DNA of 64,000 nt. Source: Nocardia transvalensis NBRC 15921 (GTDB lineage Bacteria > Actinomycetota > Actinomycetes > Mycobacteriales > Mycobacteriaceae). How positions within the stretch are numbered: position 1 is the stretch's first letter; the number at the start of each line of letters is the position of its first letter. The stretch spans positions 62,001 to 126,000 of the forward strand of contig NZ_BAGL01000058.1 of assembly GCF_000308875.1 (NCBI RefSeq), given 5' to 3'. The position numbers were made by a program, and so were the translations under genes. This document shows positions 44,601 to 59,600 of the stretch, in pieces. The notes below the pieces were generated by a model. It did no database searches and was not told the origin of the DNA. It worked only from the letters and a program-made list of their open reading frames with translations.

Positions 44601-47600
44601 AGTACCGCCAGGACCGACACCACCATGTCGAGCGATCGCGGCACCGCCACGGCCACCAGCGACTCGGGGCCGACGCCCGCGCGGATCAGCCTGCGCGCCA
44701 ACCGGTTCACGCGTCCGGCCAGCTGCTCGTAGGTCAGCGTGCCCGCGCCGTCGATGACCGCGACCGCCGCGGGCGTCCGCGACACCTGGGCCTCGAACAG
44801 CGACACCACGGTGGCGTCGGGATCCACCGGCACAACGGTGTCGTTGAACCGCTCCAGCACGAGGGCGCGCTCGTCGGCGTCGACGGCGGTGACGTCGCCG
44901 GTCCGGACACCGGGATCGGCGATCACGTCCGCGAGCACGCGCACCAGCCGCCCGGCGATCTCGCGGACCCGGTCCTCCTCGAACACCGAAGGCAGGTACT
45001 GGAATCGGGCGCGCAGCCGGGCTCCGGTGTGCACCACCAGCGACAGCGGATAGTGCGGTGCGTCGTTGGACCGCACGCCGTCGAGGCGCAGGCCGTCGAT
45101 CGCGGCCGCGTGCGCGGCGAGACCGTCGTGATCGATCGGATAGGACTCGAAGACGGTGAGCGTGTCGAACAGCGTTCCCGTCCCCGCGGACCGCGTGATA
45201 TCGGTGAGCCCCAGATGGTGGTGGTCCAGCAGGGCCGCTTGCTCGGCCTGCACCCGGGCGAGCAGGTCGGCCGCGGATTCGCCCGGTTCCAGCCGGATCC
45301 GGACCGGGACGGTGTTGATGAAAAGCCCGACCATCGATTCGATGTCCCGCACCTGTGGCGGGCGGCCCGACACCGTGGCCCCGAAGACCACATCGTGCTG
45401 TCCGGTCAGCCGCGACAGCAGCAGCGCCCACGCCGCCTGGATCACGGTGTTCACCGTGACGCCCAGCCGCGCGGCGAGAGCGGACAGGCCCGCGCTCTCC
45501 TCGGCGGCCAGGTCGACGGTCACCTCGGCGACCCGGGTGGCCGGGTCGAGCGCGGCCCCGCGCGGCGCGAGCAGCGTCGGCCGCGCACCGTCCAGGGCGG
45601 CGGCCCAGGCGTGCCGGGACGCATCCGCGTCCTGGGCGGACAACCAGGCCAGATAACCGCGGTAGGAGGCGGCCGGTCCGGCCGGCGCCGCGCCACCGGC
45701 GGCGTACGCGGCCAGCAGCTCACGCAGTATCAGCGGCATCGACCAGCCGTCGAGCAGCACGTGGTGGTAGGACACCACCAGCGCGAATTCGCCGTCGGCG
45801 ACGGTGACGAGGGCGAACCGGATCAGCGGCGGCGCGCCGATGTCGAACGTCTCGGCCTGATCCCGTTCCAGCCAGTCGGCCAGGCGCGCGCCGCTGTCCG
45901 GCCCGCGCAGATCGACTTCCCGCCACGGCACGGTGACGCCGTCGACCACGATCTGGACGGGTTCGCCGCCCGCGGTGGCGGTGAAGGCCACCCGCAGGTT
46001 CGGGTACCGGTCGAGCAGCGTTTGCGCGCAGCGGCGCAGGCGGTCGGCGTCGACCCGCCCGGACATCGTCAACACCAGCTGCACCGAGTAGACGTCCACC
46101 GAATCCCGTGCCAGCAGTGCGTGATACAGCAGTCCCTGCTGGAGCGGCGCGAGCGGCCACGCGTCGGCGATCGCCGGGTAGCGGCGCTCCCACGCGTCGA
46201 CGTCCGGCTGCCCGGCCCGCACCAGGGCGAAGTCCGACGGTGTGTGCCCGCCCGCTCCCCCGTGCACGTGGGCGGCCAGCGCCGACAGTGCCGCCGTCCA
46301 CAGTCCGGCCAGTTCGGTGACGTCCTCGCGCGACAGCAGGGTGGACGGGTAGGCGAAGGAGCCCTCCAGTACCGGCCCGTCCGGGCCGTCGGTGACGATC
46401 GCGTTGATGTCGACCACCCGGTTGGCGGGCATATCGGCGTCGACGGCGATCGCGGGGGTACCGGTGTCGAGCGACGGCAGCCAGTCGGTGACGCCGTCCG
46501 GCGCCGTCTCGCCGCCGGCGCGGCCGAGGTAGTTGAAACTGATCTGGGCACTGTCGATCTCGGCCAGCATCGGTGCGGTGTCAGCGTTGAGGTAGCGCAG
46601 CAGACCGAACCCGATGCCCTTGTCCGGCACCGCGAGCAATTGCTCCTTCACCGCCTTGACGGCCGCGGTCATATCCGCGCCCGCGACGAGGGCGGCCTCG
46701 GCATCGATGCCGCGCAGCCGCAACCGGACCGGATAGGCCGTGGTGAACCAGCCGACGGTGCGCGACAGGTCGGCGCCGGCGGCGATCGTCTCCTCGCGGC
46801 CGTGACCCTCCAACTGCACCAGCGCATCCGAATCTTCGACGCCGTGGCGGGCCCGCCACACCGTCACCGCGAGGGCGAGCGCCGTGAGCAGGCCGTCGTC
46901 GACGCGACCGTGGAACGCGCCCGGCACGTCGGTCAGCAGTGCCGCGGTCACCGCCGCGGACAGGGCGACCCGCACGTGGTCGACGGTCGCCGCGACGTCG
47001 AGGGCGGGGTCGAACGCCCGCGCGCCCAGCAGCGGGTCGGGGCCGTCGAGCGTCCGACGCCACCAGTCCAGTTCGGCGACCCGGCCGGGCCGGTGCGCCT
47101 CGGCGCGCAGTGCGTGCGCCCAGCGCCGCATCGACGTGCCTACCGGCGGGAGTACCGGAGGCCGTCCCGCCGACACCTGCGCCCACGCGGACATCATGTC
47201 CGGCACCAGGATTCGCCACGACACACCGTCCACGGCGAGGTGGTGCGCCACCACGATCAGCCGTCCACGGCGGTCCCCGCCGCGGTCGAGCCAGACGAAC
47301 TGCAGGATCGGGCCCGACACCGGATCCAGCCGGCCCACGGCCGCGTCCAGTGCGCGCTCCACTCGCTCGTCGTCGAGGCGTTCGACGTCGACGCGATGCA
47401 CCAGCGCGTCGACGTCGGCGCCCGGGGACGCCACGTCGATGTGCCAGCCGTCCGCCGCGCGCACCAGCCGGGCGCGCAGCATATCGTGCCGTTCCACGAC
47501 CGCGGCCAGGGTGGCGACCAGTCCGGCGCGGTCGATGCCCACGGGCAGGTCGAGCGCCAGCGGCTGGTGGAAGCGCCGGAATCCGCCGCCGCGCCGCACC

Positions 47601-50600
47601 ATCCAGTGCTGGATCGGCAGCAGCGGCAGCTCGCCGATTCCTCCGCCCGGCAGTTCCTCGAGCTGTACGAGGGCCGCCTCCCCGTCGAGTGCGACGGCCG
47701 CCAGAGCGCCGACGGTCCTGTGCTCGAACACTTCTCGCGGGGAGAGCACGAGTCCGCGGGCCTTGGCCCGCGCGACCAGCTGGATCGACATGATGCTGTC
47801 GCCGCCCAGGGCGAAGAAGCTGTCGTCGAGACCGACCCGTTCGCGCCCGAGCACCTCGGCGAAGACCTCGGCCAGCACCCGCTCGGAGTCGGTGCGCGGC
47901 GCGCGGTCGGGCGCACCGGCGGCGTACACCGGCGCGGGCAGCGCCTTGCGGTCCAGCTTGCCGGAGGAGGTCATCGGCAGCGCGTCGAGTACCACGATCA
48001 CCGCGGGCACCATGTGAGCGGGCAGCCGCTCGGCCACCGCGGCGCGGATCGCGTCGCCGTCGGCGCTCCCGCCCTCCGCGGCCACGGCATAGCCCACCAG
48101 CCGTTCACCGGTGCCGCCGTCGTCGCGCACGGCGACCGCCGCCCGCGCGACACCGGGGGCCGCGAGCAGCGCGGCCTCGACCTCGCCCAGTTCGATGCGG
48201 AACCCGCGCACCTTGACCTGGAAATCGCTGCGCCCCAAGTACTCCAGGGTCCCGTCGGGCGTCCACCGGGCGACGTCGCCGGTGCGGTACAGGCGGGCGC
48301 CGGGCGCGCCGTACGGGTCGGCCACGAACCGCTGTGCCGTCAGGTCCGGGCGGCCGAGGTAGCCGCGCGCGAGCTGGGCCCCGGCCACGTACAGGTCGCC
48401 CGCGGCGCCGGCGGGCGCCGGGCGCAGCCGCCGGTCCAGTACCCGCACGGCCAGACCCGGCAGGCCGCGGCCGATCGCGCCGGCCGCACCCGCGCGCGGC
48501 GCCGCCGCGTCCAGCGCCAGGAACGACACGTGCACCGTGGTCTCGGTGATCCCGTACATGTTCACCAGCCGTGGCGCGGTATCGCCGTGGTGGTCGTACC
48601 AGCGCTGAAGCTGCGCGACATGCAGTGCCTCGCCGCCGAATACGACGTAGCGCAGCGCGAGGTCACCGGCGCCCGCCGCGGCGGCGGCACGATCCGCGTC
48701 GATGAACTGGTAGAACGCCGACGGCGTCTGGTTGAGCACGGTCACCCGCTCGCGGCGCACGAGTTCGCGGAACTCCTCCGGGCTGCGGGAGGTGAGGTAG
48801 TCCACCACCACGAGGGTTCCGCCGTAGGCCAGCGGTCCCCACAGTTCCCACACCGAGAAGTCGAAGGCGGTGCTGTGGAACAGCGTCCACACGTCGGTGT
48901 GGTCGAATCCGAATTTCGGCTGCGCGTTGCCGAGCAGTTCGACGACGTTGCGGTGGGTGACGACGACGCCCTTGGGCCGTCCCGTCGATCCGGAGGTGTA
49001 GATGACGTACGCCGGATGCGACGGCCGCAGCGGGGCGAGCCGGTCGGCATCGGTGAGCGGCGTCGCGTCCCGGTGTGTCCCCATCGTGTCCAGGTCGAGG
49101 CGGCGAACGCGCGACGCCGCCTCGACGTCGATATCGGAGGTGGTGAGAACGCACACGGGTGCGGCGTCGGACAGGGTGTAGGCGATGCGCTCGGCCGGGT
49201 AGGCCGGATCGACGGGCACGTACGCGCCACCGGCGGCGAGGACGGCCAGGATCGCGACCACGAGGTCCTGCGACCGGGGCAGCAGCACCGCGACCAGCGA
49301 CTCCGGCCCGACACCCGCCTCCACGAGCACTCGCGCCAGCCCGTTGGCCCGGGCCGCGAGTTCGCCGTAGGTCAGCGCGGCGCCGTCGCCGCGCACCGCC
49401 ACGGCCTCCGGGCGCACCGTCACCTGCGCCTCGAACAGCGACGCCAGCGTCGCGCCGGCATCCACCGGGTGGGCGGGCTCGTTCCAGTCGTCCAGGACGG
49501 CCCGTCGTTCCGCGGCGTCGAGCACGTCGATCTCGCGCACGCGGATACCGCTATCGGCGAGGATCGCGTCCAGCACGCGTTCCAGCCGGGCGACGACGGC
49601 CGCTACCGCGTTCTCGTCCAGCAGGTCCGGCTGGTAGCCCGCGGTGAGGTGCAGGCGCGAATCCAGCTGTGCCACCAGGGCCAGCGGGTAGTGGGTCGAA
49701 TCGTCGGCGTCGGTCCCCGTGACCTCCACGCCGTCCAGGTCGGCGGTCAGGCCGGACAGGGCGGCGGTGTCGACCGGGTAGGACTCGAACACCAGCAGCG
49801 TGTCGAACAGCTCGCCGAGATCGGCGGCGGCGTGGATATCGGCGAGGCCGAGGTGCTGATGCTCGAGCAGGGCCGCCTGCTCGCTCTGGATCCGGCCCAG
49901 CATCGCCTCGACGGTCCCGTCGTCGTCCATCCGGACCCGCACCGGAACTGTGTTGATGAACAGGCCCACCATGGACTCGACGCCCGGCAGTTCCGGCGGA
50001 CGTCCCGACACCGTGGCGCCGAACAGCACGTCGGATCGATCCGTCAGGCGTGACAGCACGATCGCCCACGCCGCCTGCAGCACGGTATTCACCGTGACGC
50101 CGTGCCGCGCGGCGAGATCGACCAGCCGCGCGGTGCGCTCGTAATCCAGTGTCCGCCGGTACTTTCGCGGCACCGCCGCCGTGGATGCGCCTGTGCCCGC
50201 CGGCGCCAGCAGCGTCGGCTCCTCGACACCGGCCAGCGCCGCACGCCAGGCCGCGGTGGCGGCGTCGCGGTCACGGCGTCCCATCCAGTCGGCGAACGCG
50301 CGGTACGGGCGCACCGGCGGCAACGCGGCGGTGTCGCCCCGAGTGGCGTAGAGCACCAGGAGATCTCGCACGAGCAGGGGCATCGACCACCCGTCCAGCA
50401 GGATGTGGTGGTTGGTCAGCAGCAGCTGCCAGCGGTCCTCGTCGAACCGCAGCAGCGTGGCCCGCAGCAGTGGCGGCGCGGCCATGTCGAACGGTTGCCG
50501 CCGGTCGCGCGCCCGCGCCTCGGCCGCGCGGTCGGCGCCGCCGGGTCCGGTGGCGTCGATCTCGGTCCACGGCAGTTCGGCGGCGGCCGGGATCACCTGT

Positions 50601-53600
50601 GCCGGTGTGCCGTTCGTTCCGGTGACGAACGCGGCGCGCAGGTTGGGGTGCCGGTCCAGCAGCGCGGCGGTCGCGGCGCGCAGCCGGGCCGGGTCCACCT
50701 CGCCGGACAGGTCGACGACCGCCTGCGCGGTGTACGCGTCCATCGCCGATCCGGCCATCAGGGCGTGGAACAGCAGCCCGGTCTGCAACGGTGTCAGCGC
50801 CCACACGTCGAAGCCGCGCGGATGGCGGGCCTGCCAGGTGTCGATATCGGCCTGGGTCACCGCGACGGCGAAGTCGGACGGCGTGTGCCCACCGGCCGTC
50901 GGGTCGGCGACGTGCGCGGCGAGGGCCGACAGCGCCTCGACCCACAGCTCGGCCAGTGCGCCGACGTCCGCACCGGACAGCACGCCCGTGGGGTAGGCGA
51001 GGGTGCCGCGCAGCCGGGTCGCGCCGTCCGCGTCGACGGCCATGACGTTGATGTCGACGACGCGGTCCACGACCATGTCGGCATCCGGTTCGGCGGCCGG
51101 CCCGCCCGGTACGCCGGTCGGCAGCCAGGCCGAATCCTCCGGCAGCTCACCGGTATTCGTGCGGCCGAGATAGTTGAAACCGATGCGCCCGGCGCCGTCG
51201 TGGACCGCCAGCTCCGGCCCGGTCGCCGCGTTGAGGTAGCGCAGCAGGCCGTAGCCCATGCCGTTGTCGGGTACCGCGCGCAGCTGTTCCTTGACCGCCT
51301 TGACGGCCTCGCCGATCGCGGCCGCACCGGTCAGCGCGGCGTCGGGATCGATGCCGGACAGCTCGAGCCGGACCGGATAGGCGCTGGTCAGCCATCCCAC
51401 GGTGCGGGACAGGGACGCGCCGGGCACGATCGTCTCCGCGCGCCCGTGGCCCTCCATGCGCAGCAGCACCGCGTCGTCGTCGATACCGCGCCGGGATCGC
51501 CACACCCGGACGGCGACGGCCAGTGCCGCCAGCAGCGCGTCGTTCGCACCGCCGTGGAATACCCGCGGCGCGGTGGTGAGCACGGCCTCGGTGACCTCCG
51601 GCGGCACGACGACCTCGACCCGGTCCAGGGTCGCGGCGACATCGACGGCCGAATCGAGCGGCCGCGCACCGAGTTCCGGGTCCGGCCCGTCGAGAACGGC
51701 CTGCCAGTACGGCAGTTCGCGCACTCGTTCGGGCCGCACGGCCTCGTCGGCGAGCGCGTGCGCCCATCGGCGCAGCGATGTGCCCGCCGGCGCCGGGGAC
51801 GGTGCACGCCCGGCCGTGACGTCCGCCCACGCCGCCATCAGATCCGGTACCAGGATGCGCCAGGACACACCGTCCACCGCGAAGTGGTGGGCCACGAACA
51901 GCAGCTGCCCGGGACGGTCGGCGCCGAAGTCCAGCCACACCAGGCGCAGCATGGACCCGCCTCGCGGATCCAGCGCGCCGAGTGCCGAATCCAGTTCGCG
52001 GGACAGTGTTTCCGACACCGTTTCGGCATCGCTATCGCCGGGCAGCGCGACGTGATGAAGGAGCGCATCGATGTCGACCGCGCCGGGTTCGGCCACGACC
52101 AGCATCGCCTCGTTCCCTACCCGGGGCCCGGTCGCCGACCGCGACTCTCCCGCAGAGGATTCGAAACCGCCGGGCGAAGTGGGTACGCCGCCCTGCGTCG
52201 CTCGTGCGGTGGGTATCAGACGGGTGCGGAGAGCATCGTGCCGATCGACCACCGCGGCAACGGTTTCCACCAGACCCGCGCGATCGATACCGCGCGGCAG
52301 GCCGAGTACCAGCCACTGGGCGAAGCGGTCGTACCCGCCACCGCGCTCGATCAGCCAGCGATGGATCGGCAGGAGCGGCAGCTCGCCGATACCGCCGCCC
52401 GGCAGTTCCGCAGGCAATGCCGGCTCGGCCGCGGCGTCGGCCGCCACCTCCGCCAGCGCAGCGACGGTCTTGTATTCGAAGACGTCTCGCGGCGTGAGGG
52501 ACAGGCCGCGCTCAGCGGCGCGGGCGGCGAGCTGGATCGACATGATGCTGTCGCCGCCGAGCGCGAAGAAGTTGTCGTCGGCGCCGACCCGCTCGACGCC
52601 GAGCACCGCCGCGAACACCTCGGCGACCACCCGCTCCCGCGCGGTGCCGGCGGCCCGGAACTCCCGGGTGGCGAAGACCGGCTCGGGCAGCGCCGCCCGG
52701 TCCAGCTTCCCGACCGGGGTCAGCGGCAGTTCGTCGAGCACGGTCACCGCGGCGGGCACCATGAAGGCGGGCACCGCGCGAGTCACGGCCTCGCGCAGCG
52801 CCACCGGATCGAGGACGCGCCCGGGCGCGGGCAGGACGTAGGACACCAGCGACTCGCCGCCGGCGGCGCTCGTATGCCCCATGGTGACCGCGAATTCCAC
52901 GCCGTCGAGCGCGGTGAGCGCGGCGTCGATCTCGGCCAGCTCGATGCGGATACCCCGCACCTTGACCTGGAAGTCGGTGCGGCCCACATACTCCAGCGCG
53001 CCCGCGGCGGTGCGGCGCACCAGATCGCCGGTGCGATAGAGCCGTTCACCGCCGGAGAAGGGGTCCGCGACGAACCGCTCGGCGGTCAGCTCCGGGCGGC
53101 CGTGATAGCCGCGCGCCACCTGCGCGCCCGCCAGGTACAGCTCGCCCACCGAACCGTCGGGCACCGGATGCAGATGGCCGTCGAGCACATGGGCCCGGCT
53201 ACCGAATACCGGCGACCCGATCGGCACCACGGCGCCGGTCTCGTCGGTGACGTCCGCGGCCGTGGCGTGCACGGTGAACTCGGTGGGCCCGTAGAGGTTG
53301 TGCACCCGGGCGGCCGGCAGTTGTGCGCGGGTGCGGGCCAGGGTGCGCGGCGGCAGCGCCTCGCCCGCGGCGAGCACCGCGCGCAGCGATCCGCACGCGC
53401 CGTCGTCCAGGGTGTCGGCGAACGCCTCCAGCATCGAGGGCACGAACGACACCAACGAGACGGCGTGCTCCTGGATGACCGCCCGCAGATACGCCGGATC
53501 GCGGTGCCCGTCCGGATCCGCGACGACGAGCCGGGCGCCGGTGACCAGAGCGCCGAACAGTTCCCAGATCGAGACATCGAACGACAGCGGGGTCTTCAGC

Positions 53601-56600
53601 AGCACCACATCGGCGGCCGAGATACCGAATCCCGCTGTCATCCAGTCGATCTGGTTGACCACCGCGGCATGCGCGACCGTCACGCCCTTCGGGCGACCGG
53701 TGGATCCCGAGGTGTAGATCACGTAGGCCGGGTTCTCCGGACGCAGCGGGCGGATCCGCTCACCGTCGGTGACCGGTTCACCGGACCCCGATCCGGCCGA
53801 ATCCACCGCCACCACCGGCAGATCGGCGGGCACGCCGAGGACGGACTCGGCACCGACGACCACACACGCGGGCGCCGCGTCGGTGAGCATGTGCGCGATC
53901 CGCTCGGCCGGATAACCGGTGTCGACCGGGACGTACGCCGCACCGGCGGTGAGGATCGCGAGCACCGCGACCACCAGGTCCGGCGACCGCGGCACGGCCA
54001 CCGCCACGCGGTCTTCGGGACCCACACCGGCGGCGATCAGGGTGCGCGCCAAGCGATTCACCCGCGCGGACAACTCGGCGCCCGTCAGTGTCACGCCCTG
54101 ACCGCACACCGCGACGGCGTCGGGAGCCGCCGCCAGCCGCCCGTGGACCAGCGACACCAGCGTCCGGCCCGGAGGGCGCCGATTCTCCGCCCCGTGCGCC
54201 CGGCGCAGCAGCGCCGCCCGGTCTGCGGGAGCCAGCACATCGATGCGGCCGACCGGCATCTCGGGATCGTCCGCGAATGCCGCGAGCAGGCGCGCCAGGC
54301 GCTCCGCGAACCCGCGCACCCAGGTCTCCTCGAACACCGCGGGCTGGTACTGGAAATGGGCGCGCAGCCGGTCCCCGGCGAGCACCACCACCGACAGCGG
54401 GTAGTGCGGGGAGTCGTTGGAGGTGACGTCGTCCACCCGCAGGCCGTCGAGTGCCTGTGCGCGCTCGGACAACTCCGCGCGATCGATCGGGTACGACTCG
54501 AAGACGGTGAGGGTGTCGAACAGCGTCTGCGCCCCGGCCGCGCGGGCGATATCGCTCAGCGCCACGTGGTGGTGGTCCAGCAGCCGCGCCTGCTCGGCCT
54601 GCAAGCGGGTGACCACCGCGCGCACCGGCTCCCCCGGCCGGCACCGCACCCGGATCGGGACGGTATTGATGAACAGGCCGATCATCGACTCGATACCCGG
54701 CACCTGCGGAGGCCGGCCGGAGACCGTCGCGCCGAAGACCACGTCGTCGCGACCGGTCGTGCGGGACAGCATGATTCCCCAGGCGGCCTGCACCAGGGTG
54801 TTGACCGTGACTCCCAGGTGTACGGCGAGCCGGGACAGCCGCTCGGTGAGGTCGGCGTCCAGCGCGATCTCGACCTCGTCGATGCGGGGCGCGGCGGCGG
54901 CGGTCGCCGGCGCCAGCAGTGTCGGCTCGACACCCACCAGGGCGTCCGTCCACGCCGCCAGCGAGCGCGCGGTGTCGCGGCCCGCGTACCAGTCCACGTA
55001 GTCCCGGTACGGCGGGACCGGACCGAGTACCGCCGGGTCACCGGTGGCGTAGGCGGTCAGCAGTTCCCGCAGCAGCAGCGGCAGCGACCAGCCGTCGAGC
55101 AGCACGTGGTGGTACGCCATCACGAGGCGGAACCTGGTGTCGCCCACGGTGATCAGGGTGAAGCGCAGCAGCGGCGCGCGTGCCGGGTCGAGACCCGCGG
55201 CACGGTCGGCGGCCAGGGTCGCCGCCAGTTCGGCGTCGGGATCCGCGCTGCCACCGAGATCGATTTCCCGCCAGGGGATCTCGAGGTCGTCGACGACCAT
55301 CTGCACCGGCGTGCCGTCGCTTCCGGTGGCGAAGGCGACCCGCAGGTTGGGGTGCCGGTCGACGACCGCCTGCGCGGCGCGGCGCATGCGCCCGGCGTCG
55401 ACGCGTCCGGACAGCGCCAGGACCAGCTGTACCGTGTAGACGTCCACCGCCGTCTGCGCCAGCAGCGCGTGGAACAGCAGGCCCGACTGCAACGGCGCGG
55501 ACGGCCAGACGTCGGCGAGGCGCGGGTAGCGCCGCTCCCAGCCGTCGATATCGGACTGGGCGAGGGTAACCAGCGGGAAGTCCGACGGAGTGTGCCCGCC
55601 GCCGTGCGTGGTGACGTGGTCGGCCAGCGCCGTCAGCGTCCCGGCCCACAGGTCCGCGATCTCGGTGACGGTCGCCTCGTCCAGCAGGGAATCGGGGTAG
55701 CCCAGGACGGCGGTCAGACGTCCGTCGGTCACCAGCGCGTTGACGTCCAGGACCGCCGCGGCGGGCATATCCGCGTCGGCGCGGCGCGGGAGGGCGCCGA
55801 GGTCGCCCACCGGGGTCCAGCCGATGCCCTCCAGCCCGGCCGGAATGTCGGCCTCCGCCATCCGGCCGAGATAGTTGAAGCTGACCTGCCCGGGCAGGTC
55901 CGAGGGCAGATGCGAGCCGGTCGCGGAGTCGAGGTAGCGCAGCAGCCCGTAACCGATTCCCTTGTCCGGCACCGCCCGCAGTTGTTCCTTGACCGCCTTC
56001 ACAGCGCCCGCGAGGGCCGCTCCCCCGGACACCGCCGCGGCCACGTCGACCGTGCCGAGGTCGAGGCGGACGGGATACACCGAGGTGAACCAGCCGACCG
56101 TGCGTGACAGATCGGCGCCCGGCACGACGGATTCCTCGCGGCCGTGTCCCTCGAGCCGCAGCAGGACCGACGACTCGTGGACGCCGCGGCGCGCCCGCCA
56201 CGCCGCCAGGGCGACGGCGAGCGTGGCGACCAAGGCGTCGGCCGCACCGGCGTGGAACGCGGCCGCCGCGGTGCCGACGACCGCTCGGGTGACGTCGGTG
56301 GGCAGCGTCATCTCGACGCGCCGGACCCGGGTCGCCAGATCGACGGCGGGGTCCAGGGCACGCTCACCGATCAGCGGATCCGGGCCGGTGACAACCTCTG
56401 TCCAATAAGGCAATTCGGCGGCCCGGCCCGGCCGGGCGGCCTCCTCCGCGAGGGCGTGCGACCACCGCCGCAGCGACGTGCCCACCGCGGGCAGCGCCGG
56501 CCGCTCCCCGGCGCGCACCCGCGCCCACGCCGCCATCAGATCCGGGATCAGGACGCGCCACGAGACGCCGTCGATGACCAGGTGGTGGGCGACCACGATC

Positions 56601-59600
56601 ACGCGGCCCGGGCGGCCCGCGCCGAAGTCGAGCCACACCAGTTGCAGGACCGTGCCGCCGACCGGATCCAACCGGCCGACCGCCGCGTCGAATTCTGTTG
56701 CCGCGACCTCGGATTCGGTTTCTTCGGTCACCGCGACCCGGCGCACCAGCGCGTCCGCGTCGACGGTGCCCGGTGCGGCGATCTCCAGCGACCACCCGTC
56801 GTCCGCGCGCACCAGCCTGCCGCGCAGCGCGTCGTGCCGGTCGACGACGGCGGCGACCGTGGCCACCAGCCCGCTGCGGTCGATATCGGCGGGCAGCGCG
56901 AGCACCAGCGACTGCTCGAACCGGTCGAACGCGCCGCCGCGCTCGGCCATCCAGCGGTGGATCGGGAGCAGCGGCGCGGAACCGACACCGCCGCCGGGCA
57001 ATTCCGGCAGTACGGCCGCCGCGGCCTCGTCGCGGGCGACGGCGGCCAGCGCGGCCACCGTCTTGCGTTCGAACACGTCCCGCGTGGTGATCACCAGGCC
57101 GCGCTGTTTCGCGCGGGCCACCAGCTGGATCGACATGATGCTGTCGCCGCCGAGGGCGAAGAAGCTGTCGTCGGCGCCGACCGCGCCGACGCCCAGGACG
57201 TCCGCGTACACCTCGGCCAGCGCGCGCTCGGCGGCCGTGCCGACGGGACGGGACGAGCCCGATTCGAAGACCGGTTCCGGGAGCGCGTCACGGTCCAGCT
57301 TGCCGGAGGCGCTCACCGGCAGCGCGGGAACGGACACGACGGCCGCGGGCACCATGTAGTCGGGCAGCCGGTCGGCGGCGTATTCCCGCAAGGCGGCGGT
57401 GTCGATCGAAACACCTTCGGCGGCAACCACATACGACACCAGCCGCGCGCTGCCGGACGGGGCGGTGTGGCCGAGCGTGACGACGGTCTCGACGCCGTCG
57501 AATCCGGAGAGGACCGTATCGATCTCCCCCAGTTCGATGCGCAGGCCCCGCACCTTCACCTGGAAGTCGCTGCGGCCCATGAATTCCAGGGCGCGCCCGG
57601 CGGTCCAGCGCACCAGGTCACCGGTGCGATACATGCGCTCACCGGGGCGGCCGTAGGGATCGGCGACGAAGCGGCCGGCGCTCAGCGCGGGCCTGCGGTG
57701 GTAGCCGCGCGCCAGCGCCACGCCCGTCAGGTACAGCTCGCCCACGACGCCCTCGGGCACCGGGCGCAGGGCGTCGTCGAGCACCAGCGCGCCGGTGCCG
57801 CGGATCGGCTCGCCGATGGTGACCGGCTCCGAGGGGCGCAGCGCGGCGCCGGCGGTCGTCGCGATCGTGGCCTCGGTGGGGCCGTATACGTTGTGCAGCA
57901 GGCGATCCGGCGCCCACCGGTCGACCACGGCCGCCGTGCACGCCTCGCCGCCGGTAAGCACGACACGCAGGTCGTCCAGTCCGGCGGGATCGGTGGCGGC
58001 CAGCACGGACGGGGTGAGGAAGGTGTGGGTCACGCGCTGCTCGCGCAGCAGCCGGCGCAGTTCGTCACCGCCGTAGACCCGCGGCGGCGCGATCACCAGC
58101 GTGGCCGAGACCCCGATCGCCAGCAGCAGTTCGAGTATCGAGGCGTCGAAGCTCGGCGACGCGCCGTGCAGCACCCGCGAGGCGGCGTCGACCCTGTAGC
58201 TTTCCCGGTGCGCGACCGTGAAATTCGCGAGACCGGTGTGCGTCACCACCACGCCCTTCGGGCGTCCGGTGGAGCCGGACGTATAGATCATGTACGCCGG
58301 ATGGCCGGCATGCGCCGGGCGCACCCGCTCCGCCGGATCGATCGGATCGGCGGACAGCCGCTCGAGGCTCGGTCGCAGCGCCGGATCGGACGGCACCAGC
58401 CATGCGACGGTGCCGGGCAGATCCGCGCCCGGACCGGCCAGCCCCAGGCGAACGCCGGAATCCTCCACCATGTAGGCGATCCGGTCGGCCGGATAGGCGG
58501 GGTCGATCGGCACGGCCGCCGCACCGGCGCGGGCGACCGACCAGAGCGCGACGATCGAGTCGATCGACCGTGGCAGAGCGATCGCAACCAGGTCCTCCGG
58601 CCCGACACCCCGGCGAATCAGCAAGCGGGCCAGCCGATTCGAATGCTCGGACAGTTCCCGGTAGGTCAGCTCGACGCCCTCGCCGACGACGGCGACGCCG
58701 CCGGGATTCGCCGCGGCGGCGGTATCCAGCAGTTCGGGCAGCAGCCGCACGGGCGCGGCGGGGCCGCCGCGCCGCGACAGCAGATCCGCGCGCTCGCCGC
58801 CGGTGAGCACCTCCACCTCCGCCACGACATCGCGCGTGGCGAGGCCGTCGAGCACCCGGGCGAACCGCTCGGCGATATCGGCCACCGTCCGGGCGTCGAA
58901 GATCTCCGCCTGGTATCCGATCCGCACGCGCAGCCGGGAATCCAGGTGTGCGACAACGGTGAGCGGGTAGTGGGCGGCGTCGTCCACCTCGGCCGCGGTG
59001 ACCGACATCCCGTCGATATCGGTCGCGAGCCGGGCGATGGTCTCGGTGTCCATCGGATAGGACTCGAAGACCAGCAGCGTGTCGAACAGCGCGGACAGGC
59101 CCGTCGCGGCCTGGATCTCGGCGAGTCCGGTGTGGTGCTGGTCGAGCAGCCCCGCCTGCTCGTCCTGGATACGCCGCAGCAGTCCGGACACCGTCTCCGC
59201 GGGCGCCGTCCGCACCCGCACCGGAACGGTGTTGATGAGCAGGCCGACCATCTCCTCCACCCCGGCCAGCTGCGGTGGCCGCCCGGACACCGTCGCCCCG
59301 AACACCACGTCGCGGCGGGCGACCAGGCGCGACAGCACGATTCCCCACGCCGCCTGCAGGATCGTATTCAGCGTGACCCCGTGCCGCGCGGCCAGTTCCA
59401 CCAGTCGCGCCGTGCGCTGCTCGTCGTAGTCGGCGAGGTGCTCGCGCGGGCGGCCGGTCCCTCGCGCCGCGGCGTCCCGCGGCGCCAGCAGGGTCGGTTC
59501 GCCGACGCCGTCCAGCGCCCGGGTCCAGGCGTGCAACGCGGCCGGATGGTCCTGGCGCGCATACCATTCCAGGAATCCTCGGAACGGCGGCGCGGCGCCG

